7,485 nt of DNA from contig UQQN01000110.1 in the NCBI GenBank assembly GCA_900543155.1, positions 1 to 7,485 of the forward strand. The letters are read 5' to 3'. Numbering within the stretch: position 1 is the stretch's first letter; each line of letters begins with the position of its first letter. The translations under genes and the position numbers were made by a program. The notes beneath the pieces were generated by a model. That model was not told the DNA's origin, did no database searches, and was given only the letters and a program-made list of their open reading frames with translations. This document shows, in pieces, positions 6,705-7,485 of the stretch. Origin of the DNA: an uncultured Prevotella sp. Lineage in GTDB: Bacteria; Bacteroidota; Bacteroidia; Bacteroidales; Bacteroidaceae.

Positions 6705-7193
6705 ATGGGAAAATCAAAGACATCAAAAGTACTCCCCACATCACGCATCAACATCAAGAATAAGCGTGCCGAGCACGATTATTTGGTTATAGATAAATAC
6801 ACGGCAGGCATTGTGCTTACAGGTACTGAAATAAAAAGTATTCGTGCAGGTAAAGCCAGTTTAGTAGATACATTCTGCTATATTAACCGTGGAGAAATGT
6901 GGATGAAAAATTCGTATATTGCAGAATACGAGTGGGGTTCATACAATAATCACGCAACACGCCGCGACCGCAAACTCCTACTTAACCGTAAGGAAATTCA
7001 TAATCTTCAAGAAGAAACCAAATCTCCTGGTTTCACCATTGTGCCCTTGCGCATGTTTATCAATGAAAAGGGTTATGCCAAAGTAATCATTGGTCTGTGT
7101 CGTGGTAAGAAAGAATACGACAAACGTAATAGTTTGAAAGAGAAACAAGATCGTCGCGAAATGGATCGTGCTATGAAAGTACGCGTTCGATAA
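6705..7193 (+). CDS. smpB: SmpB, tmRNA-binding protein of trans-translation
   Basis: SmpB binds tmRNA (SsrA) and brings it to ribosomes stalled on broken messages, so that the nascent peptide is tagged for destruction and the ribosome is released. The 162-residue product is of normal length. The beta-barrel core shows LTGTEIKSIRAGKASL (38-53), RDRKLLL (87-93) and the C-terminal CRGKKEYDKR (132-141). The basic tail (142-162, ending DRAMKVRVR) is the part that enters the empty mRNA channel in studied homologues. The frame extends upstream to a TTG at 6687, but the ATG at 6705 gives the normal N-terminus (MGKSKT) and follows an A-rich tract, so I prefer it. No ssrA RNA gene was seen in the window. 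The gene is last in its unit and is followed by a strong terminator. Confidence 0.98.
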   Translation: MGKSKTSKVLPTSRINIKNKRAEHDYLVIDKYTAGIVLTGTEIKSIRAGKASLVDTFCYINRGEMWMKNSYIAEYEWGSYNNHATRRDRKLLLNRKEIHNLQEETKSPGFTIVPLRMFINEKGYAKVIIGLCRGKKEYDKRNSLKEKQDRREMDRAMKVRVR

Positions 7194-7201
7194 ACTTTAT
7201 C

Positions 7202-7250
7202 ATCGGAATTTATTCAGATGCTCTGTGTCATCTGTTTAAATTCCGATTTT
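7202..7250 (+). terminator. Hairpin terminator after smpB
   Basis: Eleven base pairs (7202-7212 with 7237-7247, core CGGAATTTA/TAAATTCCG) are followed by a TT/TT internal loop, then six base pairs, CAGATG (7215-7220) with CATCTG (7229-7234), and an eight-base loop. A run of T begins at 7247. The hairpin starts 9 bases after the smpB stop and is the best intrinsic terminator in the window. Confidence 0.85.
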
Positions 7251-7284
7251 GTTATCAGCATGATTTTATTTACCATCAGAATAT

Positions 7285-7373
7285 AGTCCCAAGAATTAGG
7301 GTGTTTAAAATCCATGATTTTTTTCTGCATGGTTTTGACAAAAAATAATGCCGTAAATAATTGATATTCAACA
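7285..7373 (+). repeat. Dispersed repeat, copy B, plus orientation
   Basis: This is the reverse-oriented counterpart of copy A. From 7297 to 7373 the two align almost throughout, with a few substitutions and single-base gaps, and both end in TTGATATTCAACA. The core (7298-7336) contains CCATG (7312-7316) pairing with CATGG (7328-7332) across an 11-base T-rich loop, followed by TTTT. It lies 35 bases beyond the smpB terminator in intergenic DNA. I see no open reading frame of note in it. Confidence 0.88.
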
Positions 7374-7420
7374 ATAATAAACGCATAAAATGCCTCAATT
7401 TGTGTATTGTTTTAATGAAT

Positions 7421-7476
7421 CACCCCTAACGGGTAGGGTGTTCAAAATCCATGATTTTTTTCTGCACGGTTTTATC
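7421..7476 (+). repeat. Dispersed repeat, copy C (shorter form)
   Basis: The core at 7435-7473 matches copy B in 37 of 39 bases. Upstream, CACCC at 7421-7425 can pair with GGGTG at 7436-7440, and copy A has a similar ACCCC...GGGT arrangement. The right half found in A and B (TAAATA...TTGATATTCAACA) is missing: after GGTTTT the sequence changes to ATC and then GGGTGTTTA. One substitution in the CATGG arm weakens the internal hairpin. Confidence 0.85.
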
Positions 7477-7485
7477 GGGTGTTTA
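7477..7485 (+). repeat. Possible start of a fourth repeat copy, cut by the window edge
   Basis: The last nine bases, GGGTGTTTA, are identical to 7299-7307 at the start of the copy B core, and they fall 41 bases after the same point in copy C. Nine bases are little evidence, but together with the early end of copy C they suggest a tandem arrangement continuing outside the window. Confidence 0.35.

Noticed and set aside
7390..7485. Open frame running off the right edge (starts MPQFVYCF)
   Set aside because: The frame passes straight through repeat copy C, is only 32 codons long inside the window, and resembles no known protein; the corresponding DNA in copies A and B does not keep the frame. 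Most likely spurious.
1..7485. Composite transposon bounded by the inverted repeats
   Set aside because: The enclosed genes are all housekeeping genes and no transposase or recombinase is present.
7285..7485. CRISPR array
   Set aside because: Spacing of the cores is irregular (137 and 41 bases), the repeat is longer than CRISPR repeats and varies in length, and no cas genes are nearby.

Overview
The window looks like core chromosome of a Bacteroidota bacterium, most likely order Bacteroidales and perhaps Prevotella-like. Three things suggest this: promoters of the Bacteroides type (TAnnTTTG, once with TTTG 19 bases upstream), start codons preceded by A-rich tracts rather than Shine-Dalgarno sequences, and protein sequences of Bacteroidales character. 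The genus is a guess. All seven genes are intact. No transposase, phage, tRNA, rRNA or CRISPR array was seen.

Left half, minus strand (transcribed right to left from about 3764): mazG (a nucleoside triphosphate pyrophosphohydrolase), then menF and menD, the first two committed steps of menaquinone synthesis. menF and menD are separated by 5 bases. An 80-base gap with small AT-rich hairpins separates mazG from menF. menD stops at position 96, directly next to a dispersed repeat.

Right half, plus strand: rnz (ribonuclease Z), divergent from mazG and possibly leaderless. Next comes a three-gene unit behind a near-ideal Bacteroides promoter at 4739-4769: a DbpA-like RNA helicase, a very acidic DUF4375/DMP19-like protein, and smpB. 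The unit ends at a strong hairpin terminator at 7202-7250. Its theme is RNA and ribosome function: rRNA remodelling by the helicase and rescue of stalled ribosomes by SmpB, with an acidic protein of unknown target between them.

Edges: a repeat of about 75-90 bases is present at 1-86 (minus orientation) and 7285-7373 (plus orientation). A third, shorter copy lies at about 7421-7476, and a possible fourth begins at the very end. All copies read in the same sense as the gene they follow. This repeat family is the least explained part of the window. The genes are ordinary housekeeping genes; the DMP19-like protein is the most interesting of them.
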